From positions 1 through 64,000 of the forward strand of contig CAVSMC010000013.1 in NCBI GenBank assembly GCA_963728935.1: 64,000 nucleotides of DNA. Direction: 5' to 3'. The position numbers and the translations under genes were made by a program. Shown one piece after another: positions 53,218-61,601 of the stretch (position 1 is the first letter of the stretch; each line of letters starts with the position of its first letter). The notes under the pieces are model-generated. The model searched no databases and was not told where the DNA came from. It saw only the letters and a list, made by a program, of their open reading frames with translations. The stretch comes from CAVSMC01 sp963728935. GTDB lineage: Bacteria; Pseudomonadota; Gammaproteobacteria; Burkholderiales; Casimicrobiaceae.

Positions 53218-54649
53218 GTTTGCGCCGCATTGCTGGCGAGTAGGCCGGCGCGTCTATCGTCTCGACGGCTTTGGGTCGGGCAGCCATTACGCTCGGCCGG
53301 CGTCTGGCCGTGACGTGCACGATCGAGAACAGCAGCAGAACGAAGAGGTTGTTGAGCGGCTTGAATGCGGCCTCCGTGTAGTTGTAAATGACGGCAGTCA
53401 ATACGTAAGCGATCGTCAGACAGGCAGGCGCATATGCGATTCTTAGCCGCCCTGCCGCCTTCACCAAGCCGGCGACGATGCTCGCCACGAGGAGTAAAAG
53501 CCCTACCAAGCCAAGGTTAAGATAGGTTTCGATGTAGCCGTTGTGGGCCTGGATAATGCCCCCGGCGTCAACGCCCATCCTGCTCCAGATCTGCACGAGC
53601 CGGTCTCCGGACCAGAAGCTCTCGTATCCGGCGCCGAGCAACCGATTCGGCACCATGTCGAGAAGCATCGCCCATACAGGCGTGCGGCTTGTCAGGTCCG
53701 GTTGACGGCCGAGCAGTCGTATGACCGCGTCGGTGATGTCGATCACGGTCGCGAGTACGCCGATGATCGCCGCGGTCGCGAATGCCGCCACAGGAAGCGC
53801 CACGGGATTACGAGCGACTGAGGGTATGCGCGCGAATAGCAGGAAACATGCGGCGACCACCATCAACGCTGTCGAAGTTGCGCTGTTCGCCCGGTACAAC
53901 AGCCATGCCACCATCGGAAGCATCACCACATAGGGCACGTATTCATCGAGCCGGACGCGCAAATATCGCCGCGATTCGCGCATCGAGTTCACGTCTCGTG
54001 CTGAGTGTCCAAGCAGAAGCTCCCAGGTGAAGTAAATGCCGGTGATGAGGCACACCTGGCCAAGCGAGTTCTTGCTGAACGTGACGCCCGAATACATCAC
54101 CTGCCCCATGTGATACTGGCGTCCGAGTTCGGGAAAGAACCGGATGAAGAGTACCGACAACGGCAGCAGCACGAATCCCAGGCGCCTCATTACAACGCCG
54201 AGCGCTTCGTAGGGGTGTCGTTCAGTCAAAATCACGAGCGCCATGATGACGTTTCCGGCACCCTTGACCCATCGCTTCAGCGAAATGAACGGGTCGTCAG
54301 ACCATGCAACGCTCGTGAGCGCGAACAGCAAAAACAACAATAGCCACACGTTGCGCCTTAGAAGCGCGAACCAATCGACCGGCCGTCGAAGCAGAACCCA
54401 GACGCCGGCGACGATCAACGCAATGAAGACATTACGGTCGAGGGGGCTCCCATCGTCGTACGCTTGGGCGCTCACGGCGCCGGGCGCTCCGAGATCGAGC
54501 CATTGCGAGACATAGCGCGAACCTGACAGCAGCATCCAGATCAGCGGGATCCAGACGGCGCCCGAGACGTCAACTGCGCGCCGGCGATCGGCGATGAGCA
54601 GATATGCGATGCCAGCCATGCAGATAATCGTCGCGAGCAGCCCCGTCAT
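53210..54649 (-). CDS. O-antigen ligase / polymerase family membrane protein
   Basis: A 479-aa protein with about twelve membrane segments and a large periplasmic loop. The Wzy_C-type region is seen in AMLLDMVPNRLLGAGYESFWSGDRL and AHNGYIETYLNLGLVGLLLLVAS; this His-rich glycine motif is the hallmark of ligases and polymerases. It would polymerise repeat units or transfer the polymer. It has short spacings to both neighbours: an overlap with the acyltransferase and four bases from the GT2 gene. Confidence 0.87.
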   Translation of the reverse strand: MTGLLATIICMAGIAYLLIADRRRAVDVSGAVWIPLIWMLLSGSRYVSQWLDLGAPGAVSAQAYDDGSPLDRNVFIALIVAGVWVLLRRPVDWFALLRRNVWLLLFLLFALTSVAWSDDPFISLKRWVKGAGNVIMALVILTERHPYEALGVVMRRLGFVLLPLSVLFIRFFPELGRQYHMGQVMYSGVTFSKNSLGQVCLITGIYFTWELLLGHSARDVNSMRESRRYLRVRLDEYVPYVVMLPMVAWLLYRANSATSTALMVVAACFLLFARIPSVARNPVALPVAAFATAAIIGVLATVIDITDAVIRLLGRQPDLTSRTPVWAMLLDMVPNRLLGAGYESFWSGDRLVQIWSRMGVDAGGIIQAHNGYIETYLNLGLVGLLLLVASIVAGLVKAAGRLRIAYAPACLTIAYVLTAVIYNYTEAAFKPLNNLFVLLLFSIVHVTARRRPSVMAARPKAVETIDAPAYSPAMRRKHG

Positions 54650-54653
54650 GATG

Positions 54654-55553
54654 TCATTTGCCTCGGAAGACCTTGCGCAAACGGGCCATCTGCTCGGAGC
54701 GATGAAACGCCACGACCTCGGCGGACACGGGCCGTTCAGCTCGTGTCGTCATCGCCCAGAAGTATCCGGCGATCACACAGAGTCCGCCGACGACGAACGG
54801 CGGGTTCTTCATTTGAAACACGCCGCGCAATATCTGCCACACCGGATGCCCGCCGACGTAATAGTCCTCCCGCCCGTGGCGAAACCGTGCTGCGAGCGGT
54901 CCTCGCCCCGCCGTGCCCATCTTACGATGGTGAGTGCAGGTGCGCTCGACGAACGTGCGCGTTTGCCAACCCTTCATGCGGGCGGTCGTCACCGCGACCC
55001 AGTCGATGCCGCCTCCTTTGATCGGAACATAACCGCCGACCTGCTCGAAGCAGGTTTTGCGGAATGTCTGCGCAGCTCCAGACACATGGTCGAGGTCAGC
55101 GAATCTGTGCGCGTAGGTGTGGCTTTCCGGCTCGGCATCGTGGTCGACGAACGGAGTGCCGGCGACGCCCAGTTGCGCGTTGGCGGCGAACTTGCCGAGC
55201 AGGAACTCGTAGTAATCGGACGGCAGCGTGATGTCGGCGTCCAGGTTGCCGATCACGTCGAATTCGCTGCTCTTCAGCCGCTCGTAAGCCGCGTTGAAGC
55301 ACGTTGCCTTCGCGGCGAAGCTTCGATCCCTGTGCTCGGGCATTCGGAGGAGATCGATCCACGGGTGCCGGGCAGCACACGTGGCCACGATCTCGTCGGT
55401 TCCGTCCGTAGAACCGTCGCTCACGATGATCCAACGGGATGGCCGGACCGTCTGGGCCACGACGGATTCGATGACGCGTTCGATGTACCGCCGCTCGTTG
55501 CGGGCCGGCGTGATCAATGCGTAGGTGAGCGGTGAGCGGCGCTCGTTCATCAC
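54654..55553 (-). CDS. Glycosyltransferase family 2
   Basis: A 299-aa enzyme with a C-terminal membrane-near stretch. YALITPARNERRYIERVIESV, WIIVSDGSTDGTDEIV and VIGNLDADITLPSDYYEFL (DxD) give the GT2 core. It opens with MMNERRSP. It lies six bases after the upstream glycan-protein gene and four before the ligase-like gene. The sugar transferred is unknown. Confidence 0.9.
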   Translation of the reverse strand: MMNERRSPLTYALITPARNERRYIERVIESVVAQTVRPSRWIIVSDGSTDGTDEIVATCAARHPWIDLLRMPEHRDRSFAAKATCFNAAYERLKSSEFDVIGNLDADITLPSDYYEFLLGKFAANAQLGVAGTPFVDHDAEPESHTYAHRFADLDHVSGAAQTFRKTCFEQVGGYVPIKGGGIDWVAVTTARMKGWQTRTFVERTCTHHRKMGTAGRGPLAARFRHGREDYYVGGHPVWQILRGVFQMKNPPFVVGGLCVIAGYFWAMTTRAERPVSAEVVAFHRSEQMARLRKVFRGK

Positions 55554-55559
55554 CCGGGA

Positions 55560-56780
55560 TCAGCGATTCGTTTCTTCGACAAGCGTGGCAAGAGCTTTGA
55601 ACATCGTGGCCTGACCCCAGTGGATATAGGGGGTTCGCGCCGTGATCGCGGGGTACTTCCGATAGTAGAAGTGGCCGTCGCGACCCTGCATGTTCTCGAT
55701 CGTCCATGTTGCGACACGACGCGAAAGATCGAGATACGAGGCATCGCCGTCCGAACAGAAAGCGAGCGTTTCGATCGACTGTGCGGCACACTGAATATCG
55801 ATCGGGTACGTGCGGTCGTGATAATAACGCGGCGTTCCGTCCGCTTCGAAGAATGTATTCCGATAGTGCCGCAGGCCCTTGTCGAACGCGGACCGATATG
55901 ACTCGTCACCGCTGCTTTCGATATAGCGCTTGAGGCTGTCCAGGTTGTACCCGGTGTGGAAATTGTCGATCCAGTGATATTTCGGCTCTTCGCCGTACCA
56001 CCACGAGCCGTCGTCGCGCTGCCTGCTGCACGAATATTCGATGGCGCTGCGCGCCACGTCCAGCAACTCGGGTTCGCGAGTGTAGCGCCAGGTACTCGCC
56101 AGCATCGCAGCGCCGAGCATGTTGGAATTGTGGATCGACGACTGGGCGAAAGGCACGTAGCTCAGGCACGCGCCCGTTGTCGTGTGCTGCCTGGGCAGCG
56201 CCAGTATCCAGCGGCAGATGCCACGTGCCACGTCGAGGAACCGCTGGTCCGCGGTCTGCGCGAGCGCCTCGAGATAGGCCTGGCCGATGAGGCTCGTCCA
56301 CACGATGATCGGCGAGCCCGCGGGATTGCACCCGCTGCGCGTGACGAAGTCGAAATGGTTGCCCCATGAGTAGCCGGCGTGTCCCGCCGCCTTGTTGGCG
56401 GCCAGCCAATCGAGGCATGCGACTGCCTTGTCCTTGAACGATGCGTCCTTCGTGACGCGATACCTGAGCAGGTAACCCCATGCCATGTAGCCTCGACCCT
56501 TGGTCGAATCCATGGGCTTCACGCCGATCAGGGGGCGAAGATTGATCGGCGATTTCCACACCACCTGCAGCAGGGCTCTTTCCGCCAGTCGATTTCCGAA
56601 CGCGAGCGGACGCAAGAACGAATTCAGCCCGTCGCCGGGATCGTAGCCGCGATAGTCGCGAGTCTCCACCCAGGATGCGAGCCTTTCGAGGCTGTCCTCG
56701 AACTTCCGTGCGCTCACATGGCGCAGGTCGGGCTGTACCGCCGCCGCTCGCGACATTCCGGCGCTACTTGAAGCTGTCAT
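55560..56780 (-). CDS. Predicted alpha/alpha-barrel glycan-active protein
   Basis: A 406-aa protein (ATG at 56780; an ATG at 56756 is also possible). Helical repeats with many aromatic residues (WGYLLRYRVTKDASFKDKAV, SSIHNSNMLGAAML, DNFHTGYNLDSLKRYIE, IDIQCAAQSIETLAF) suggest an alpha/alpha toroid like AGE epimerases or family-88-type hydrolases. It is widely found in polysaccharide loci and often misnamed. It overlaps the end of the fusion gene by 17 bases if the longer start is used. The reaction is not known. Confidence 0.7.
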   Translation of the reverse strand: MTASSSAGMSRAAAVQPDLRHVSARKFEDSLERLASWVETRDYRGYDPGDGLNSFLRPLAFGNRLAERALLQVVWKSPINLRPLIGVKPMDSTKGRGYMAWGYLLRYRVTKDASFKDKAVACLDWLAANKAAGHAGYSWGNHFDFVTRSGCNPAGSPIIVWTSLIGQAYLEALAQTADQRFLDVARGICRWILALPRQHTTTGACLSYVPFAQSSIHNSNMLGAAMLASTWRYTREPELLDVARSAIEYSCSRQRDDGSWWYGEEPKYHWIDNFHTGYNLDSLKRYIESSGDESYRSAFDKGLRHYRNTFFEADGTPRYYHDRTYPIDIQCAAQSIETLAFCSDGDASYLDLSRRVATWTIENMQGRDGHFYYRKYPAITARTPYIHWGQATMFKALATLVEETNR

Positions 56781-58509
56781 ACCCGCGCGTGCCGGTGCAC
56801 AGCTCCTTCGGCAACGGCGCATCCTCGTCCAGATCGACGCAGCGAAGATTGAGCTGGCCCATCTCCCTGTAGCGATAGCCCGACTCCGGGCATGTGAAGA
56901 TGCCGTCGGCCGCGGATTTCAGGATGTGGCCATGGCGGCTCATCCACGCGACTTTGCGAGCCGGGTTGCCCAGAACGAGCGCGTAGTCCGGTACGTCCTT
57001 TGTCACCACGGCGCCGGCGCCGACAAACGCATAGCGACCGATCGTCACGCCGCAGACGATGGTCGCATTGGCTCCCACCGTGGCGCCACGGCTGATGCGC
57101 GTCGTTTCATAGAGGCCGCGCCGATTTACCTGCGACCGCGGGTTCGTGACGTTGGTCAGCACGCAAGAGGGTCCCAGGAAGACGTCGTCCTCGATGTGAG
57201 CACCCGAGTAGATCGACACGTTGTTCTGGATCTTGACGTTGTTTCCGATTGTGGTGCCGCCGTCGACATTGACGTTTTGCCCGAAAGAGCAGCGCTCCCC
57301 GATCTTGGCCCCGCCCATGATGTGGCTGAAGTGCCAGATCTTTGTGTCCTTGCCGACGACAGCGCCTTCGTCGACAACCGCGGAGGGATGCGCAAAATAG
57401 GACGCGTTTGAGCGGTCTGCGGGCGCCGGGCCTCGCTCTCCGCCGGCCGTCGAGGGCGCAACAAAACGGGTCGGCTTTGCGCGCGCGCTTACGCTCGCTG
57501 CCGGAGAGACGGCGTCACCTTCCGCGTCCAGGCTTTGCTGTGCCGCGTGCAGCACCGTCAGCACGCGCAACCCCTCCTGTCCGTTGGTGAGCGGGCTGCG
57601 CCGATCATCGCAACACTGGATGAAGTGTGCACATTCGTTGATCAGCGGCTCGGCTTCCGGCGGCACGACCGCCTCGCCCTGGACCTTGTTTGCTGTAGGC
57701 ACCTGTCCGTTCGCCCAGGTGATGTGCTGTCGGTACAGCAGCAGCTTCTCGCCCCACGGCCGCGTATCGTCGAAGACCGCCAGGCCGGCGGATCCGACCA
57801 CGGTCAACTTCTGCTCCTTGAACGGATTGAGCCAGCTCACGAAGACGTGCGCGCGGACGTCGTTCGGGAATCGAAGCGCGGTCAACGTGGTATCGGCAAC
57901 GTGCTGGCTGAGGTAATTGCCGCCGGTGCAGCGTACCTGGTCGGGCAACTGCCCGCCGACCAGAGACAGGATTACCGACACGTCGTGCGGCGCGAAGCTC
58001 CAGAGCGCGTTCTCCTCGCGGCGAATCTTCCCGAGGTTGAGCCGGTTCGACGTGATGTAGTGAAGCTTGCCGAGGTCCCCGGCGGCGACGAGCGAGTGCA
58101 GGGCACGAACGCAAGGATGGTATTGCAGAAGATGGCCGACCATGAGGACTTTGCCGCGGTCTGCTGCCAGCGTCACGAGCTCTTCGCCCTCGGCGATGTC
58201 CAGGCAAAGCGGTTTCTCGACGAAGACGTCCTTGTCCGCTTCGAGCGCCGCTTTGGCGAGACCGTAATGTTCCGCCGCGGGCGCCGCGATTGCCACGGCG
58301 TTGACCTCATCGCTCTTGAGCGCGTCTTCGAACCGTGCTGAGACCGCGACTCCCGGCGCCATTTGCTCAGCCGATGCACGCCCTTGCTGCGCCGGGTCGC
58401 AGACCATCCGGAGATTGCCCAAGCCGCGAAAGCTGCGAACGAGGTTCTTCCCCCACACGCCGCATCCGAGAACCGCGACCCGGATCTGCCTCGCTTCGAT
58501 TCGTTGCAT
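56764..58509 (-). CDS. WlbA-like oxidoreductase fused to a WbpD-like acetyltransferase
   Basis: A 581-aa fusion. Residues 1-330 are Gfo/Idh/MocA: VAVLGCGVWGKNLVRSF, then VFVEKPLCLDIAEGEEL with the active Lys, and HDVSVILSLVGG. A linker rich in A, P and S (about 335-365) precedes a left-handed beta-helix acetyltransferase (370-520: KIWHFSHIMGGAKIGERC, GNNVKIQNNVSIYSGAHIEDDVFLG). In Pseudomonas, WbpB and WbpD are separate enzymes in UDP-ManNAc(3NAc)A synthesis. The next gene upstream is a WbpE-type aminotransferase, the third step. The ATG at 58509 starts the cofactor loop after a short leader. Confidence 0.9.
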   Translation of the reverse strand: MQRIEARQIRVAVLGCGVWGKNLVRSFRGLGNLRMVCDPAQQGRASAEQMAPGVAVSARFEDALKSDEVNAVAIAAPAAEHYGLAKAALEADKDVFVEKPLCLDIAEGEELVTLAADRGKVLMVGHLLQYHPCVRALHSLVAAGDLGKLHYITSNRLNLGKIRREENALWSFAPHDVSVILSLVGGQLPDQVRCTGGNYLSQHVADTTLTALRFPNDVRAHVFVSWLNPFKEQKLTVVGSAGLAVFDDTRPWGEKLLLYRQHITWANGQVPTANKVQGEAVVPPEAEPLINECAHFIQCCDDRRSPLTNGQEGLRVLTVLHAAQQSLDAEGDAVSPAASVSARAKPTRFVAPSTAGGERGPAPADRSNASYFAHPSAVVDEGAVVGKDTKIWHFSHIMGGAKIGERCSFGQNVNVDGGTTIGNNVKIQNNVSIYSGAHIEDDVFLGPSCVLTNVTNPRSQVNRRGLYETTRISRGATVGANATIVCGVTIGRYAFVGAGAVVTKDVPDYALVLGNPARKVAWMSRHGHILKSAADGIFTCPESGYRYREMGQLNLRCVDLDEDAPLPKELCTGTRGYDSFK

Positions 58510-58540
58510 CAGCTAAATCCCCCTGGCGCTTCGGTCCGCT

Positions 58541-59623
58541 TCACACGCCGGAGAGCGCGGAAACGATTCGATCCTGGTCCTGCTCTGTGAGGAACGGATG
58601 CATCGGAAGGCTGAGCACTTCGCGGGACGCCTTTTCGGAGTTCGGGAAATCTCCCCACGTGTAGCCCAGCCCGGAAAACACCGGCTGCTCGTGCAGGCAC
58701 CGCGGGTAGTAAACTGCGCTGGGGATGCCGGCGGCCTTGAGCTTCTCGGCGACCAGGTCGCGATTCCGCACCCGAATCGTGTACTGCGCATAGACGTGCG
58801 TGTTTTCCGGCGCGGTCTGCGGAACGATTCTTGGATCGAGCAGCGACGCGTAGCGGGCCGCGATTCGGCTTCGCTCGCCGAGCTCCCAGTCGAAATGGGG
58901 AAGCTTCGCCAGCACCACCGCTGCCTGAAGCGTATCGAAGCGGCCGTTCATGCCGACCAGAGGATGCTCGTGACGGCGCATCCCGCCGTGCGTCCGGATT
59001 GCGCGCATCTTGTCCGCCAGCGCATTGTCATCGGTAAACAGCGCGCCTCCGTCGCCGAAGCAGCCAAGCGGTTTCGCGGGGAAGAAGCTCGTGCTGCCGA
59101 TCGTCGTGACGCCGCAGCTCCGGCGGCCCCGCTGGGTCGCTCCGAAGCTTTGCGCTCCGTCCTCGATCACCGGAAGGCCGTGACGCCCCGCGATCTGGTT
59201 GATTCGCTCGTAGTCCGGCATCTGACCGAACAGGTTCACCGGCAACACTGCCTTCGTTCGCGGCGTGATCGCGGCCTCGATCCGGCTTGTATCGATGTTG
59301 AACGTGCTGTCGTCGATGTCGACGAAAACAGGCTTCGCGCCCACCAGCGCGATCACTTCCGCGCTGCTGATCCAGGTGAATGGCACCGTGATCACCTCGT
59401 CGCCCGTCCCGACCCCCAAAGCCCGCAAAGCGATCTCTAGGCTGTCGGTCCCGCTTGCCGCGGTGATGCAATGCTTGACGCCGACGTATGCCGCCAGCGC
59501 CTGTTCGAGCTCGCCGATCTCGGGGCCCATGATGAATTGGCAATGGGCCAGAACGCGAGCCATCCGCGCGTCGATCTCGTCCTTGTAGCGCTTGTATTGT
59601 GTCTTCAGGTCGATGAATTCCAT
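58541..59623 (-). CDS. DegT/DnrJ/EryC1/StrS aminotransferase (WbpE type)
   Basis: A 360-aa PLP enzyme that aminates a keto-sugar nucleotide. MEFIDLKTQYKRYKDEIDARM is the usual start of the WbpE/WlbC group. VIEDGAQSFGATQ holds the PLP Asp, STSFFPAKPLGCFGDGGALF holds the PLP Lys, and THGGMRRHEHPLVGMNGRFDTLQA follows. I chose the ATG at 59623, since upstream codons lie in the preceding gene's end. Thirty-one bases follow before the fusion gene. Together they give a 3-acetamido sugar pathway (inference). Confidence 0.92.
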   Translation of the reverse strand: MEFIDLKTQYKRYKDEIDARMARVLAHCQFIMGPEIGELEQALAAYVGVKHCITAASGTDSLEIALRALGVGTGDEVITVPFTWISSAEVIALVGAKPVFVDIDDSTFNIDTSRIEAAITPRTKAVLPVNLFGQMPDYERINQIAGRHGLPVIEDGAQSFGATQRGRRSCGVTTIGSTSFFPAKPLGCFGDGGALFTDDNALADKMRAIRTHGGMRRHEHPLVGMNGRFDTLQAAVVLAKLPHFDWELGERSRIAARYASLLDPRIVPQTAPENTHVYAQYTIRVRNRDLVAEKLKAAGIPSAVYYPRCLHEQPVFSGLGYTWGDFPNSEKASREVLSLPMHPFLTEQDQDRIVSALSGV

Positions 59624-59624
59624 T

Positions 59625-60836
59625 TTATGTCCCACAGGTGCTGATGCGATTGGTTTGACCGGAAAGCTCGCCGAGCAAGGCCACGTACTTGCGGCGCTCA
59701 CCGCTCCACGCGAATTTCTCGCGCAGCGACGCCGCTCGATCGCGATATCGCGTCACGAGCGCCGGGTCGCCGGCGAGGCGATCGAGCACTTCGCGAAGCG
59801 ACACGGGATTGCCCGGCTCGTAGAACAGGCAGTCGTCGTCTCCGAAATAGTGGCCGATCGCAACGTTTCGAACGGTTACGGACGGCATCCCGAGCATCAG
59901 GTATTCGAGCAGCTTGAGCGGAAGCCCGTAATTGGTGATCGAGGAGATCTCCAGCGGCACCAGGCCTACGTTGCAATCGGCGAGCATCCGGGGCATGTCG
60001 GTGACCGGATACATCCGGTTGTCGAATTGGACGATGTCCGTCAATCCGAGCGACGAAATCAGCTCCTTCAGCGGCTCGCTGAAATCGCCTTCACCGATGA
60101 TCTTCAGCGAAACGCGGTCGCGGTGCTTCATGCCGGACAGCGCGACCATCGCGTCGCGCAGACCGTAGCGCTCGAGAATGGTGCCGTGAAAAGCGAGCCG
60201 CAGTCCGGAAGCGCGAGGAGGCGGCTGCAACGTGAACAGCTTGTCGTCCGCGAAATTGGCGATTACGTGAACAGAATCGGCGCGAAGCCCGTGCTGCTTG
60301 ACCAGCACGTGCTCCTTGACGGGTTCGTGCACGGTGATGACCCGATCGGCAAACCATGCACTGATCCGTTCCTGCCACAGCAATAGCTTGAACGCGAGCG
60401 ACGCTTCTCCACTCTTGAACTTCGAAGCGAACGTGTTGGGCATCGGATCGTGAATGTCCAGTATGATTCGCGCGCCCATGAGCTTCGGCACAAGCGCGCA
60501 GAACACGAAGAAATCCGGCATGTTGTTGACGTGCACGACCCGATAGCGCTTCGCAACCTGCAGCGCCGTCGCCTTGGCGAAGCATCGAACGAAGAAGGCG
60601 AGATACGAGAAGACGTACGGAAGCAGCCCGCCGCCCCTGTAGCGCTGCTGGTTCAGGCGGATTACGCGCACGCCGCGGACTTGCTCCTCGGACGATTCGC
60701 CGGAACGACGAAGCGCGATGAAGTCGACGTCATAACCGGCGCTCGCGGCCGCTTCGGCTTCGCGGATGACCCGGGGATCCGAACGGTAGTTCGTGTAGGC
60801 GATCATCAGTACAGCCGGTTTGGCCTGACCGTTCAT
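59625..60836 (-). CDS. Glycosyltransferase family 4
   Basis: A 403-aa GT-B enzyme. The N-terminal domain has AYTNYRSDPRVIREAEAAASAG and VHVNNMPDFFVF. The C-terminal domain has LRLAFHGTILERYGLRDAM, KIIGEGDFSEPLKEL and the nucleotide-binding LLEYLMLGMPSVTVRN with glutamate. The ATG at 60836 overlaps the stop of the deacetylase gene by one base. It ends one base before the aminotransferase start. Confidence 0.92.
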   Translation of the reverse strand: MNGQAKPAVLMIAYTNYRSDPRVIREAEAAASAGYDVDFIALRRSGESSEEQVRGVRVIRLNQQRYRGGGLLPYVFSYLAFFVRCFAKATALQVAKRYRVVHVNNMPDFFVFCALVPKLMGARIILDIHDPMPNTFASKFKSGEASLAFKLLLWQERISAWFADRVITVHEPVKEHVLVKQHGLRADSVHVIANFADDKLFTLQPPPRASGLRLAFHGTILERYGLRDAMVALSGMKHRDRVSLKIIGEGDFSEPLKELISSLGLTDIVQFDNRMYPVTDMPRMLADCNVGLVPLEISSITNYGLPLKLLEYLMLGMPSVTVRNVAIGHYFGDDDCLFYEPGNPVSLREVLDRLAGDPALVTRYRDRAASLREKFAWSGERRKYVALLGELSGQTNRISTCGT

Positions 60837-61528
60837 CAGTGGATCCTGCTGGGCAGCGCGCCGATCAAGCGTTTGAAATCCTCGTACAGCGCCGGCGCGG
60901 CAAGAACGTTCTCTGGATGAAGAAGCAGCACGGTATCGATTCGTTGCGCCCGGTCGAGCAACCAGTCGACGCTGAATCGGTGCGTATCCCGCCACGCCGG
61001 CTCGAGCCAGAATGCGGACGGATACGCGCGCACACCGGAGCGCTCCGCATGCGGGAGCGTGGGGTCTTCCAGATTGCCGAGAAAAAGCGTCATCCCGCAG
61101 CGCGAAGCCCACTCCACATACTTCTCCGGCTCATAAGGCGGATAGTGACGCAGCCCGTATTTCGCACCGCCCGACCCGTGCTTCGACACGGCCAGCACGC
61201 GATCGCCCACGTGTCGTTCGAGTATCGCCTTCTCCTTCCTGAACGTCTCGAGCGAACGCGAGTCCTCCAGATGAAGACCGATCGCGTGTCCGCTCTGGCG
61301 AATCACTTGGAGAACCGGTTTCGAGGGCAGCGTGCATCTGCGAAAGAAGACGTATGCGCTCGAGCCGACCTCGGCGAGCGTTTGCAGAATCGTGCCAAGT
61401 TCCCTCAGGTACCCGAGGCCGGGCACGCGAGGGAAGTACAGGTCCGAGCCGAGCCGGCTGAGGACATGCCTCCACAGCGGCTCTCTTCCGTAGGGCCTGT
61501 CGACGTCGATGCGAATGATCAATGCCAT
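60836..61528 (-). CDS. NodB-like polysaccharide deacetylase
   Basis: A 230-aa protein with a NodB-type fold. The catalytic-type Asp pair lies in IIRIDVDRPYG at the N-terminus, and GHAIGLHLEDSRSLETF holds the His near residue 86. Later LLLHPENVL supplies another His. The protein is compact and has no signal peptide, so it acts in the cytoplasm, perhaps on a lipid-linked sugar. It sits between the carbamoyltransferase and GT4 genes. Confidence 0.8.
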   Translation of the reverse strand: MALIIRIDVDRPYGREPLWRHVLSRLGSDLYFPRVPGLGYLRELGTILQTLAEVGSSAYVFFRRCTLPSKPVLQVIRQSGHAIGLHLEDSRSLETFRKEKAILERHVGDRVLAVSKHGSGGAKYGLRHYPPYEPEKYVEWASRCGMTLFLGNLEDPTLPHAERSGVRAYPSAFWLEPAWRDTHRFSVDWLLDRAQRIDTVLLLHPENVLAAPALYEDFKRLIGALPSRIH

Positions 61529-61601
61529 TCATCCGCCACCGGTGCCTGCGGCAAGACGACTCGCGGGGATCCTCGGCACAGGCCGTTGCGAAAATGCGAC
61601 T

